DNA from: Pseudomonas viridiflava
GTDB taxonomy: Bacteria > Pseudomonadota > Gammaproteobacteria > Pseudomonadales > Pseudomonadaceae
NCBI RefSeq assembly: GCF_900590755.1
Contig: NZ_UUOC01000050.1
Location: 1 to 64,000, forward strand
Length of the DNA: 64,000 bases
Reading direction: 5' to 3'
The translations under genes were made by a program, and so were the position numbers. Position 1 is the first letter of the stretch. Each line of letters starts with the position of its first letter. The notes beneath the pieces were generated by a model. That model had not been told where the DNA came from and ran no database searches. It saw only the letters and a program-made list of their open reading frames with translations. Of this stretch, positions 7,759-16,402 are shown piece after piece.

Positions 7759-8940
7759 TCAAATGCTGGCTGGCGACTGAGGTGTGGCGGAACGTGCGCT
7801 GATGAAGCATAGCGTGCCTCCTGCCATTGTCAGCCCGGCCAACACATAGAACATCGTTATCGGTGGGGTATTGATCAGTAGATATCCACAGATCACCGGG
7901 CTTAGCGCCCCGCCGAAAGCTGCCAGGTTCTGCGCGCCGTAATAGCTGCCGCGCAATGCTTCGGGCGCAATGGTATCGACGAATAAATATTCGGCGGGGT
8001 AAATAATCATTTCACCCAAGGTAAAAATGAACATCGCGATGCACCACGCCACCAGGCTGTGGGAGAAGCTGAAGCCGATCAGGCCGAAGACGAAGAACGC
8101 GACACCCAGGGCAATCCAGTAAGGCATCTGCTCACGCTTGAGCCATCGCCCGATCTGATACTGCATCACGATCACTGTCAGCGCATTGCAGGCCAGGATT
8201 GCCGATAGGATTTTCAAAGCGTCCTGAGGTGTGTGGGTCACCAGCAAAAACTGGGAGAGGTACAGCGTGAAGCGGCCGTGGACGATGGTGCTGAGCAGGC
8301 TGCCGCCGGTGAACAGGACCAGAACGCGATCGTTTTTCAGGGTGCGCAGGGTGTCGAAGAAGTTCTGGGGTTTTGCGGCCTGGTCACGCTGGGTCGGCGC
8401 GATGCCGATCATCAGAAATACGCTGCCCAGGGCAATGGTGCTGGCGATCAGGAACGGCGCCAGAGGCAGGTATCCGGCGATGATCACGCCCAGCATCGGC
8501 CCTGTCGCGTAACCAATATTGGTCAGCGTATAGCGCAGGGAAAACACCTTGGCTCGCAGGCCAATAGGCAGGTTTTCACTGATGATTGCTTTGGAGCCGA
8601 TGAGAAACAACGCCGAGGCGGCCTCGGTGACGACCAGGGTCAAGGTGGTCAGATACACATCGTGGGCAAGGGTCAGCAATGCAAAGCCGATGGAGCTGGA
8701 CAGCATCGCCACGATCAGCAGTTTGCGCTTTTCCAGCCGATCAATAATGTAGCCGCCATACAACCCCAGCAGCGTGGCCAGGAACACCGCGATGCCCATC
8801 AGCAGGCCGACATCCTGCTGGTCCAGCCCCAAGCGAGTGCTGAGAAACAGCGTGAGCAACGGGCTGGTGATCGCACGACTGACGACGATGGTCAGCGAGC
8901 AAATCAACAGGCGGCGGATGACAAGTGAATACGTGGCCAC
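7759..8940 (-). CDS. MFS transporter
   Basis: 393 residues with about 12 hydrophobic segments. The conserved cytoplasmic loop between segments 2 and 3 is GGYIIDRLEKRKLLI (about 61-75), the family's G-x-x-x-D-R-x-G/K-R-R motif. The start is a GTG at 8940, because the first internal ATG would remove the first membrane segment. Substrate unknown; size and composition suit a drug or metabolite exporter. It lies 23 bases downstream of the ABC ATPase gene on the same strand and may be co-transcribed with it. Confidence 0.8.
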   Translation of the reverse strand: MATYSLVIRRLLICSLTIVVSRAITSPLLTLFLSTRLGLDQQDVGLLMGIAVFLATLLGLYGGYIIDRLEKRKLLIVAMLSSSIGFALLTLAHDVYLTTLTLVVTEAASALFLIGSKAIISENLPIGLRAKVFSLRYTLTNIGYATGPMLGVIIAGYLPLAPFLIASTIALGSVFLMIGIAPTQRDQAAKPQNFFDTLRTLKNDRVLVLFTGGSLLSTIVHGRFTLYLSQFLLVTHTPQDALKILSAILACNALTVIVMQYQIGRWLKREQMPYWIALGVAFFVFGLIGFSFSHSLVAWCIAMFIFTLGEMIIYPAEYLFVDTIAPEALRGSYYGAQNLAAFGGALSPVICGYLLINTPPITMFYVLAGLTMAGGTLCFISARSATPQSPASI

Positions 8941-8963
8941 GCGGTGGTATGTCCTTGTTCTAC

Positions 8964-9728
8964 TCAGTTGCGCACTGCCGAAATGAAGCTTTGCGTACGC
9001 GGATTCTGCGGGCTCAACAGGATGTCTTCCGGGCTGCCGCTTTCCACGATCTGGCCGCCATCCATGAACACGATGCGATTGGACACTTCCCGGGCAAAGC
9101 CCAACTCGTGAGTGACCACCATCATGGTCATGCCCGAGTGCGCCAGGTCGCGCATGACCGACAACACTTCACCCACCAGTTCCGGGTCGAGGGCCGAGGT
9201 AGGTTCATCGAACAGCATCAGCCGGGGGCGCATGGCCAAGGCCCGGGCAATGGCGACGCGTTGCTGTTGGCCGCCGGACAATTCAATGGGGTATGCATCA
9301 CGCTTCTCTGCCAGGCCGACCCGGGCGAGTAATTCAAGGGCATGCTCATGAGCTTCCTTGGGCGAACGCTTGAGCACCTGACAGGGGCCTTCGACGACAT
9401 TTTGCAGCACCGTCATATGCGGGAAGAGGTTGAAGCGCTGGAAGACCATCCCCGTGGCAAGCCGTTGGCGGGCGATCTGTGCGTCGGTCAGCTCATGCAG
9501 TTTGTCGCCCACAATGCGATAACCCACCAGCTCGCCATCGACCCAAAGGCCGCCCTTGTCGATGCGCTCCAGCTGATTGACGCAGCGCAGCAAGGTGCTC
9601 TTGCCTGAACCTGACGGGCCGATCACGCACAGCACTTCGCCTTGATCGACTTCCAGATTGATGTCATTGAGGGCGTGAAAACTATCGTAGAGCTTGTGCA
9701 GATTGACGGCTTTGACGATATTTTTCAC
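8964..9728 (-). CDS. Polar amino-acid-type ABC transporter ATPase, solitary
   Basis: 254 residues with a complete ATPase set: Walker A GPSGSGKST (about 38), Q-loop VFQRFNLFPH, signature LSGGQQQR (about 158), Walker B LMLFDEP and switch VVTHEL. It is closest to GlnQ/HisP-like subunits. The GTG start at 9728 has GGGGGAG just upstream. Unusually, no permease or binding protein is adjacent; the neighbours are an MFS gene downstream and a divergent LysR gene upstream. It may serve permeases encoded elsewhere. Confidence 0.85.
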   Translation of the reverse strand: MKNIVKAVNLHKLYDSFHALNDINLEVDQGEVLCVIGPSGSGKSTLLRCVNQLERIDKGGLWVDGELVGYRIVGDKLHELTDAQIARQRLATGMVFQRFNLFPHMTVLQNVVEGPCQVLKRSPKEAHEHALELLARVGLAEKRDAYPIELSGGQQQRVAIARALAMRPRLMLFDEPTSALDPELVGEVLSVMRDLAHSGMTMMVVTHELGFAREVSNRIVFMDGGQIVESGSPEDILLSPQNPRTQSFISAVRN

Positions 9729-9973
9729 GGTGACTCCCCCTGGGCCGTCGAGATGCTGGTTGGCGATAAGTCAGGAACATTTTCTGTTCGGCTGAACATG
9801 TTGGTCCGATCAATATGGCAGGTTTTATCTTATTTAAATCAGGCAATTGCGGTGCGTCGCATAAATATATCGCGGTTGCCAAGCTGCGGCGGGTATGGTC
9901 ATTATTGCGCTCGGCTATATTCGTGCGTGAGGTTAGAGCCTGTTGAATATGGCAAATGAGGTCAATCAGTTTT

Positions 9974-10939
9974 ATGGAAACGCCACTTTCCAGTTCCGCC
10001 AACTTGCCATCCGCTCCCGGGAATCGGCCTGCGCTCTCGCTCAGTGGCCTTGATTTCAAGCTGTTGCGGGTATTCAAGGCAGTGGTCGAGGCGGGAGGTT
10101 TCAGTGCGGCGCAGAATGAACTGAACGTCGGGCTGGCCGCCATCAGCAAGCAGATATCCGATCTTGAAATCCGCCTGGGCATGCGCCTGTGCACCCGCGG
10201 GCGTGAAGGGTTTCGTCTGACCGAAGAAGGCCGATTGGTATATCAGGCATCCATTGATCTGTTTGCTTCTGTGGACAGTTTTCGTGACCGGCTCAGTTCC
10301 GCCCAGAATGAGCTGATTGGCGATCTGAACATCGGCGTCATTGATAACACCCTGCAAGACAAGTTCTCGCCCCTGATCAAGGCCTTGCGCACCCTGCACG
10401 ACGATGCACCTAAAGTCAGATTGCGCCTGCACGCCGCTCAGTTGGACGAGATTGAGCGTGGCGTGGTGGAGGGGCGATTGAATCTGGGCATTGTTCCGGT
10501 TTATCAGCGTCGCGAAGAGTTTGATTACTTCCCGTTGTACGAGGAAATATCCAGCGCTTATTGCTCGGACGAGCACCCGCTATTCAACACTGACCCGGAC
10601 CGGATTGATGTGGATGTGTTGCGCGGTTATGAAGTGGTCAATCATCGTTATGCGATTCATGGCGACAAGGCCAACTTCGTGACGCTAGACGCACAATCTG
10701 CCTCGGCGTCCCAGGTTGAAGCGGTGGCGATGCTGATCCTTACCGGTCGGTTTATCGGTTTTCTGCCTGATCATTTTGCCGATCACCTGGTGCGCGACGG
10801 CCTGCTGCGGGCTCTGCGCCCGGACCTGATCAATATTCGTACAGACATCAACATGATCCTGCGCCGCAACGCACCTCGCAGCCCGTTGGTAAAAGCCTTT
10901 GCTGCGGCGCTGGAACTGGATTTGAAGGTGTTGGTGTAG
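9974..10939 (+). CDS. LysR-family transcriptional regulator
   Basis: 321 residues. The N-terminal helix-turn-helix (LLRVFKAVVEAGGFSAAQNELNVGLAAISKQISDLE pattern, about 27-62) is followed by the periplasmic-binding-like effector domain. It is divergent from the ABC ATPase gene at 8964-9728, the usual arrangement when a LysR protein controls its neighbour. I chose ATG 9974, with GAGGT about ten bases upstream, over ATG 9956, which lacks a ribosome site. The first 20 or so residues before the HTH are a non-conserved extension. Confidence 0.85.
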   Translation: METPLSSSANLPSAPGNRPALSLSGLDFKLLRVFKAVVEAGGFSAAQNELNVGLAAISKQISDLEIRLGMRLCTRGREGFRLTEEGRLVYQASIDLFASVDSFRDRLSSAQNELIGDLNIGVIDNTLQDKFSPLIKALRTLHDDAPKVRLRLHAAQLDEIERGVVEGRLNLGIVPVYQRREEFDYFPLYEEISSAYCSDEHPLFNTDPDRIDVDVLRGYEVVNHRYAIHGDKANFVTLDAQSASASQVEAVAMLILTGRFIGFLPDHFADHLVRDGLLRALRPDLINIRTDINMILRRNAPRSPLVKAFAAALELDLKVLV

Positions 10940-10998
10940 GCGTTTTTTCTGTAGGAGCGCGCTTGCCAAGCGTTCCAACAGTTGAAATGCAATCTCTG

Positions 10999-11087
10999 TG
11001 GGACCGGCTTTAGCCGGGAAGAGGCCGGAACATTCGCTGCATATGCGTCGCCAGAGATGCCGTCTTCCCGGCTAAAGCCGGTCCCAC
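10999..11087. repeat. REP pair, GTGGGACCGGCTTTAGCCGG type
   Basis: GTGGGACCGGCTTTAGCCGG at the left and its reverse complement at the right enclose a spacer of about 48 bp. A single half-element of another REP type (GTAGGAGCGCGCTTGCC, from about 10951) lies just before it. The pair sits between the convergent LysR and TonB-receptor genes and may help end both transcripts. Confidence 0.9.
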
Positions 11088-11147
11088 AAGAAATGTGCAG
11101 TGCAGGCCGGCATAGAAATCTCTCACAAGGTTTGAGTCGGTCCTGGG

Positions 11148-13619
11148 TTAAAAATCCACCGTCGCCGACACCTTCAACGTGCGCGGCTCACCCTGTGTCA
11201 GGTAACTGTTGGCCGTCGAGGCCGACGCCCAGTAAGCCTTGTTGGCGACGTTTTCCAGGTTGGCGCGCAAGGTGATGTCTCGCTCATCCAGCTTGAATTT
11301 ATAACGGGCGCCCAGATCGACGCGGGTCCAGGCGGGAATGCTGAGGGTGTTGGTGCTGTTCACATATTCACCACCCGTGCGTAACAGGCGGGCGTTCAGC
11401 GCGGCGCCTCTGATACCTGGCACATCCCAGTCACCGCCCAGATTGAACTGGAAGCGCGGCACCCCTGCCGCACGGTTGCCATCGGTCAGGCCGCCAGCCG
11501 TGTTGCTCAGCTCGGTTTTCATCCAGGTGGCACCGGCCAGCAATCGCAGGCCATCCAGCGGTTCGCCGAACACGTTCAGTTCGACGCCTTTATTTACCTG
11601 CTCGCCATCCACGGCAAAGGTGCCAAGGGTCGATCCCGGCGCGGTGTAAGTCGCGCTGTTGGGTTGCTCGATGCGATACACACCCAGCGTCGCTCCAAAA
11701 CTGTCCCAGTCACCCTTGACCCCGACTTCGGTCTGTTTGCTGCGCGTCGGCGGGAACACTTCACCGGGGTTAGTGACCGTATTGCCCGTTGGTGCAGTCG
11801 GCCCTTGGGCCAGGCCTTCGATACGGTTGGCGTAAAACGACACATGCTCCCAAGGCTTGAGCACCAAACCGTAGACCGGCGTGGTGATGGTCTCGCCATA
11901 GTTGGAGGTGCGATTCCCAGACGCCGTGTTCCAGGCATCAACTTCAATGGACTGACGGCGCACACCCAGAGTCAGCAGGATGCGGTCATCGACAAAACCC
12001 AAAGTGTCCGACAGCGCCACGCTTTTCATGCGGTTCTTGCCGACGATGCGCGGATCGTGAACATCACTGCCGAAATAAGTGGCAGGCGGTGTAGGGCGGG
12101 CGACCTGGACCGGGTTGTACAGGTTGGTGGGATAGCGGCTGGCCTGATACAGCGCTTCATACGCCGAGCGCTGTTCGCCCCACACGCCAGACAAACCGAA
12201 GTTCAGCTGATGGGTCACCGGGCCGGTATTGAAATGGCCGTTCAGCCCGGCCATGGCGCTCTTGTTGTCTTCATCGTGGGGCGGATACAGGAAGCCACCT
12301 CGCGCTGTGCCCGCCTGATCGCTGACATAGAGCGACGAATAAACGCCGTTCTCCCGAGTGTGCTTGGCGCCGACGCCAGCATAAGCAGTCCAGTTGTCGT
12401 TCAGGTCGTACTCACCATTGAGCATGCCGTAGGTGTCTTCGAGCTGCGACCAGGTCCAGTCTTGCGCGTAGTTGTTCTTGGCCGAGGGGGCTTTGGGCAC
12501 CGAAGTACCGTTCGGATAAACCACGGACCGGCCCTGATTGATACGCTCTTTCTGATAGCCCAGATCGGCGGAAAGCCTCAGCCGCTCGCCGCGATAGTCC
12601 AGAGCGACCGCAATCAAAGACGAGCGTTTCGATTCGTCATCAATCGCTGTGTCACCTTCATGCTGGGCCAGGTTGACCCTTACGCCGAACTGATTGTCTT
12701 CGCCAAAACGCTGACCCAGATCCAGATGCCCGCCCGCTTGGCTTTTACCGGTGTAATCCAGTGTTGCGCTGCGAGTGGGCGTATCCATGGCACGCTTGGG
12801 CACCAGATTCACACTGCCGCCGATGCCGCTGCCAGCCGGTGAAACGCCGTTGACGAAGGCGTTCGGGCCCTTGAAGAGTTCAACCCGCTCCAGCGCCTGA
12901 GTGGTGATGATCTGCCGGGGCAAGATGCCGTACATGCCGTTGAAAGAAATGTCGTCGGTTTGCAGCGGCAGGCCGCGAATGGTGAAAACCTGAGAGAAGT
13001 TGCCGAAGCCCGCCGACTGGCGCACCGATGCATCATTGAGCAACACGTCGCCAACGGTTCGGGCCTGTTGATCGGCAATGGTCTGCGCCGTATAGCTGAC
13101 CACGCTGAACGGGACATCCTTGATCTCGCGATTGCCCAGCACACCCAGACGCGCGCTGCGGGCGACCTGGCCACCTTCGTAGGTGTCGGTCTGGCTGATC
13201 AGTTGCCCGTCGACGTTGGTGGCGCCCAACTCCAGCGCATCGCCAGCGTTGATCTGCGGTGCCACGGTATAACCATTGGCGCCGGTGCTCAGCAGGGTGT
13301 AACCACTTCCGGCCAGCAGGCGTTCGAAGCCAGCCTGCACGGTGTAACTGCCCTGCAGCCCATTGCTCTGGCGATTGTTGAGCAGGGCTGCGTCGAACGA
13401 CAGCGGTACACCCGACAACGCCGCAAACTGCGCCAGCACATGCCCCAACGGACCGGGCGCGATGGCGTAGTTCTGCGCCGTGCTGCTGGTCAGCGCGTCA
13501 GCGGCCATGACGCTGTGCAATGGCATGCCCGCCGTCAATGCGATGGCCACACTCAAGGCTTTCAAGTGCAGACGAGGCAAGCGATTACGGAGTGAGTGCT
13601 GGAGCAACCTGGATGTCAT
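11148..13619 (-). CDS. TonB-dependent ferrisiderophore receptor with signalling domain
   Basis: 823 residues. A signal peptide ends near the ALTAGMPLHSVMAADA stretch. An STN signalling domain follows (about 50-105; YAIAPGPLGHVLAQFAALSG), then the plug (VPFSVVSYTAQTIADQQA; FTIRGLPLQ) and a 22-strand-type barrel ending in ...VSATVDF with terminal Phe. This is the FpvA/FoxA/FiuA type, which signals substrate binding to a FecR-like protein. ATG 13619 was chosen because AGGA lies eight bases upstream; a longer frame to 13676 lacks one. Substrate siderophore not identifiable from sequence by eye. Confidence 0.92.
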   Translation of the reverse strand: MTSRLLQHSLRNRLPRLHLKALSVAIALTAGMPLHSVMAADALTSSTAQNYAIAPGPLGHVLAQFAALSGVPLSFDAALLNNRQSNGLQGSYTVQAGFERLLAGSGYTLLSTGANGYTVAPQINAGDALELGATNVDGQLISQTDTYEGGQVARSARLGVLGNREIKDVPFSVVSYTAQTIADQQARTVGDVLLNDASVRQSAGFGNFSQVFTIRGLPLQTDDISFNGMYGILPRQIITTQALERVELFKGPNAFVNGVSPAGSGIGGSVNLVPKRAMDTPTRSATLDYTGKSQAGGHLDLGQRFGEDNQFGVRVNLAQHEGDTAIDDESKRSSLIAVALDYRGERLRLSADLGYQKERINQGRSVVYPNGTSVPKAPSAKNNYAQDWTWSQLEDTYGMLNGEYDLNDNWTAYAGVGAKHTRENGVYSSLYVSDQAGTARGGFLYPPHDEDNKSAMAGLNGHFNTGPVTHQLNFGLSGVWGEQRSAYEALYQASRYPTNLYNPVQVARPTPPATYFGSDVHDPRIVGKNRMKSVALSDTLGFVDDRILLTLGVRRQSIEVDAWNTASGNRTSNYGETITTPVYGLVLKPWEHVSFYANRIEGLAQGPTAPTGNTVTNPGEVFPPTRSKQTEVGVKGDWDSFGATLGVYRIEQPNSATYTAPGSTLGTFAVDGEQVNKGVELNVFGEPLDGLRLLAGATWMKTELSNTAGGLTDGNRAAGVPRFQFNLGGDWDVPGIRGAALNARLLRTGGEYVNSTNTLSIPAWTRVDLGARYKFKLDERDITLRANLENVANKAYWASASTANSYLTQGEPRTLKVSATVDF

Positions 13620-13718
13620 TCGGCATTCCTGTCGGCGCAGAGAAAATAAGGGAGTTATCTGCACACCGAACGACATCGAAAAAGGTATCAGCGAAACTGC
13701 AAATATTTCGCGGTTGGT

Positions 13719-14684
13719 CTAGGTGCGGGGTTCGACTGCCACCCAATAGCGGGTCAGGCTGCTGATGGTGATCGGCAGAGTCTCGCTCAACAGACGCAGG
13801 CTGGCGTCGGTGTCGCGCAGGGAAAACGCGCCGCTGACGCGTAAATCCGCGATTGCTGAATGGCAGCGCAACATGCCTGGGCGATAGCGTCCCAGCTCGT
13901 CGAGCAATTCCGACAGGCGCATGTCCTTGGCCACCAGCATGCCGTTTTCCCAGGTCAGTGCGCTGGCGTCGACACTGCTGACGGGCAGCCACCCGGTATC
14001 GCTGAACCCGCCTTTCTCACCTGCATTGAGTATCCGTTTGGAGCCGGAGTGAAGGGGCGACATTTCTACCGCGCCTTCAAGCACCGCGACGCTGCTGTGA
14101 GCTTGATCAAGACGCACGCTGAAATGGGTTCCCAGTGCTCGGGCGTTGCCATGCGGGGTGCTGACAACAAATGCGCGATGGTTGGGGGCCGGGTCCTGCG
14201 CGGTGGTGATCAGCACTTCGCCCTTGAGCAACTCAATGCGTCGCTCGCTGGCGCTGAAGGCGATATTCACCGAGCTGGCGGTATTGAGCAGCAGGTGCGA
14301 GCCGTCGGGCAGGGTCAGCTTGCGCTGTTCGCCGATGGACGTGTGTTGATCGGCGGTCCATTGCTGCCAGGGCTGGCGCTGATAAGCCAGCCACGCAGCA
14401 GGCCCGGCCAACAAGAGCAGCCCGAGGCGCGTCAGCACCTGGCGACGGCCGATCCCGTGAGCGCGGCTGGCACGTTGCAGTGTCTGGGTTGCGATAGAGC
14501 CGGGCACCGAGCGGAAATCCCCGAGAATCGCCTCGGCCCGCTGCCAGGCCTGGGCATGCTGAGCGCTACGGTTGCGCCAGCTCTGGATGGCGCGATGATC
14601 TTCGTCGGTGGCGGCACCGGACTGCAATTGCACCAGCCAGTCTGCCGCTTCCCCGAGGATCAGCGGATCAATGGGCTGACTCAT
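13719..14684 (-). CDS. FecR-type anti-sigma/sigma regulator
   Basis: 321 residues. The N-terminal cytoplasmic domain carries the AADWLVQLQSG and WRNRSAQHAQAWQRAEAI pattern of FecR proteins. One membrane segment (about 88-105, TRLGLLLLAGPAAWLAY) is followed by a periplasmic FecR domain (RKLTLPDGSHLLLNTASSV; HGNARALGTHFSVR) and an STN-like C-terminus (MRLSELLDELGRYRPG). It transmits the receptor state to the sigma factor. The start is the ATG sharing one base with the sigma-factor stop (TGATG). The receptor gene follows 99 bases downstream. Confidence 0.92.
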   Translation of the reverse strand: MSQPIDPLILGEAADWLVQLQSGAATDEDHRAIQSWRNRSAQHAQAWQRAEAILGDFRSVPGSIATQTLQRASRAHGIGRRQVLTRLGLLLLAGPAAWLAYQRQPWQQWTADQHTSIGEQRKLTLPDGSHLLLNTASSVNIAFSASERRIELLKGEVLITTAQDPAPNHRAFVVSTPHGNARALGTHFSVRLDQAHSSVAVLEGAVEMSPLHSGSKRILNAGEKGGFSDTGWLPVSSVDASALTWENGMLVAKDMRLSELLDELGRYRPGMLRCHSAIADLRVSGAFSLRDTDASLRLLSETLPITISSLTRYWVAVEPRT

Positions 14685-15190
14685 CACGCCACGCTCAGAC
14701 AGGCAAGGAAGGCATCGCGCATGTAACGCTTCACGCTGACCAGCGACACGCCCAGCTCTTCGGCGATCTGTGGATAAGTCAGGCCGTCGATCTGCGACAT
14801 GAGAAACGCCTGACGGGTTTTCTCCGGCAGATCGCGCAACATCGCCTCGATTCGATAGAGCGTTTCCAGAATCAGCCATCGGGTTTCCGGCGAAGGCACC
14901 TCAGGCTCGGGCAAGTGCGCAATGGTTTCCAGATAAGCCCGCTCCACGTCCTGCCGCCGCCAGCGATCCACCACCAGCCCCTTGGCGATATGCGTCAGCA
15001 GTGCACGGGGCTCACTGCCCAGACTGCGTGCGGTTTGCCGGGTGAGCAGACGCAAAAAAGTGTCATGCGCCAGATCCGCCGCATCGCTGGCATTGCCCAG
15101 CTTGCGCACGAGCCAACCCTGCAACCAGCCGTGGTGGTCGCAGTAAAGGTGATGGATTTCCAGATTGAGCGAGCGATCGGCTGACGACAT
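14684..15190 (-). CDS. FecI-type ECF sigma factor
   Basis: 168 residues. Region 2 has LAHDTFLRLL and the RALLTHIAKGLVVDRWRR core. Region 4 carries LPEKTRQAFLMSQIDGLTY followed by the QIAEELGVSLVSVKRYM helix-turn-helix. Together with the FecR-type protein and the TonB receptor it forms a cell-surface signalling unit that activates receptor transcription when the cognate siderophore is bound. ATG 15190 is used; a GTG three codons upstream is possible. Confidence 0.9.
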   Translation of the reverse strand: MSSADRSLNLEIHHLYCDHHGWLQGWLVRKLGNASDAADLAHDTFLRLLTRQTARSLGSEPRALLTHIAKGLVVDRWRRQDVERAYLETIAHLPEPEVPSPETRWLILETLYRIEAMLRDLPEKTRQAFLMSQIDGLTYPQIAEELGVSLVSVKRYMRDAFLACLSVA

Positions 15191-15231
15191 AGAAACCACA
15201 ACGCGACGGGCATCCTTGCCAGATGTAATTA

Positions 15232-15249
15232 AGAATTGATCGCAATTCT
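15232..15249. promoter_or_regulatory. Inverted repeat AGAATTG-N4-CAATTCT upstream of sigma factor
   Basis: Perfect 7-bp arms 42 bases upstream of the sigma-factor start. Iron-starvation sigma genes are usually Fur-repressed, so a Fur site is expected here. This repeat is AT-rich and palindromic but is a poor match to the GATAATGATAATCATTATC consensus, so its identity is uncertain. Confidence 0.35.
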
Positions 15250-15310
15250 ATCCGCGTTTGGAGAGGGGTGGCAATTTCTGGTTTTGGAGGGATCAGCAAT
15301 CGTGGTTTCT

Positions 15311-15398
15311 GTAGGAGCGAACTTGTTCGCGAGAGGATTTGGCAGGCGACATTAATCTGTGCCAATACCGACGGCCTCGCGAACAAGTTCGCTCCTAC
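15311..15398. repeat. REP-type pair, GTAGGAGCGAACTTGTTCGCGAG type
   Basis: GTAGGAGCGAACTTGTTCGC and its exact reverse complement enclose about 42 bp. It lies between the sigma-factor promoter region and the 3' end of the HAD phosphatase gene. Confidence 0.9.
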
Positions 15399-15426
15399 AA
15401 CTGGTCGCAAGCTTCTACGGGCGAAT

Positions 15427-16119
15427 TCAGTCCTTCATCCCCGGCAACCCCCAGCTCTGCAGCGGGAAGTCAGCCAGTGAGCCGAGCAGCAGGTCGGCAT
15501 GCTCGTATTGCTCTTTTGGCATGTGAGAATCCGGGACGGCGACGGCGTACATGCCGGCGGCTTTCGCAGCAGTCACACCGAAAGGTGAGTCTTCGAACAC
15601 GATGCAGTCAGCAGGAGCAACGCCCAGGCGTTTGGCTGCGACCAGGAAAATATCGGGCGCGGGCTTGGCGGCACCCACTTCAGGGTCATCAGCCGTCACT
15701 ACCGTTTCGAACAGCTCGAACCAGCTGCGATGCATTTCGGTTTTAGCGTGGAAGTAATGCACCGACGAGCTGGTGCCCACGGCGATAGGAATGTTGTTCT
15801 GCGCCAGATGCCGCACCAAAGCCTCGGCGCCGTGCATGGCCACTGCTTTCGGGAAACGCTCATCCAGCATCGGCGCGCGAATATCCAGAAACTCATCAAT
15901 CGACAGCGGCAGCTCAAGCTCTTGAATCACGAACCCGGCAAAGTCCCGGGCGCCGCGGCCAATGGTGTGCTGCTTCACAGCCCAATCGAACGTGCGGCCA
16001 TAACGGCTGGCGATCAGATGGGTCACCTCGGTGTAGATCCCCTCGGTGTCCAGCAACAACCCGTCCATGTCGAAAATTACAGCCTTGATCGGGCCTCGTT
16101 CGCTTTGCTGTTCAGTCAT
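15427..16119 (-). CDS. HAD-superfamily phosphatase (subfamily IA)
   Basis: 230 residues. HAD motif I is IFDMDGLLLDTE (nucleophile Asp near 15-17). Motif II is the Ser/Thr of VGTSSS, motif III the Lys of GAAKPAPDIF, and motif IV is CIVFEDSPFG. A helical cap follows motif I. It resembles beta-phosphoglucomutase/pseudouridine-phosphatase-like enzymes that act on small phosphate esters; substrate unknown. ATG 16119 is preferred, with AGGA nine bases upstream. Confidence 0.85.
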   Translation of the reverse strand: MTEQQSERGPIKAVIFDMDGLLLDTEGIYTEVTHLIASRYGRTFDWAVKQHTIGRGARDFAGFVIQELELPLSIDEFLDIRAPMLDERFPKAVAMHGAEALVRHLAQNNIPIAVGTSSSVHYFHAKTEMHRSWFELFETVVTADDPEVGAAKPAPDIFLVAAKRLGVAPADCIVFEDSPFGVTAAKAAGMYAVAVPDSHMPKEQYEHADLLLGSLADFPLQSWGLPGMKD

Positions 16120-16402
16120 CTTCATCAATCCTGTTTTTTCAAACCGGCGACCAGCCTAACTTTTGTAGGAAGAGTATTGCTACCCATGTCTGAATCGGGA
16201 CGTGCTGCAACCAAATACGTCGCCTGCTGCCCAATCCCTGTCGAAAAGGAGCATTCGTACACAGATTGAGGAAGCGCCTTGGGTCTATTTGCAGCGGTGG
16301 ATGGTAATCTCTCGCAACTTTTGACCCTTGTAGCGAAATCCCGCTACAGGTTCAGGGACGAAATTTTTCACTTACCAGAAACGGATCTCTTCGAGTCGAC
16401 CC

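Noticed and set aside
8964..9728. Solitary ABC ATPase as the missing subunit of the iron transporter at 43337-46082
   Set aside because: Its motifs place it with polar amino-acid transporters (GlnQ/HisP), not the FbpC group, and it is 34 kb away.
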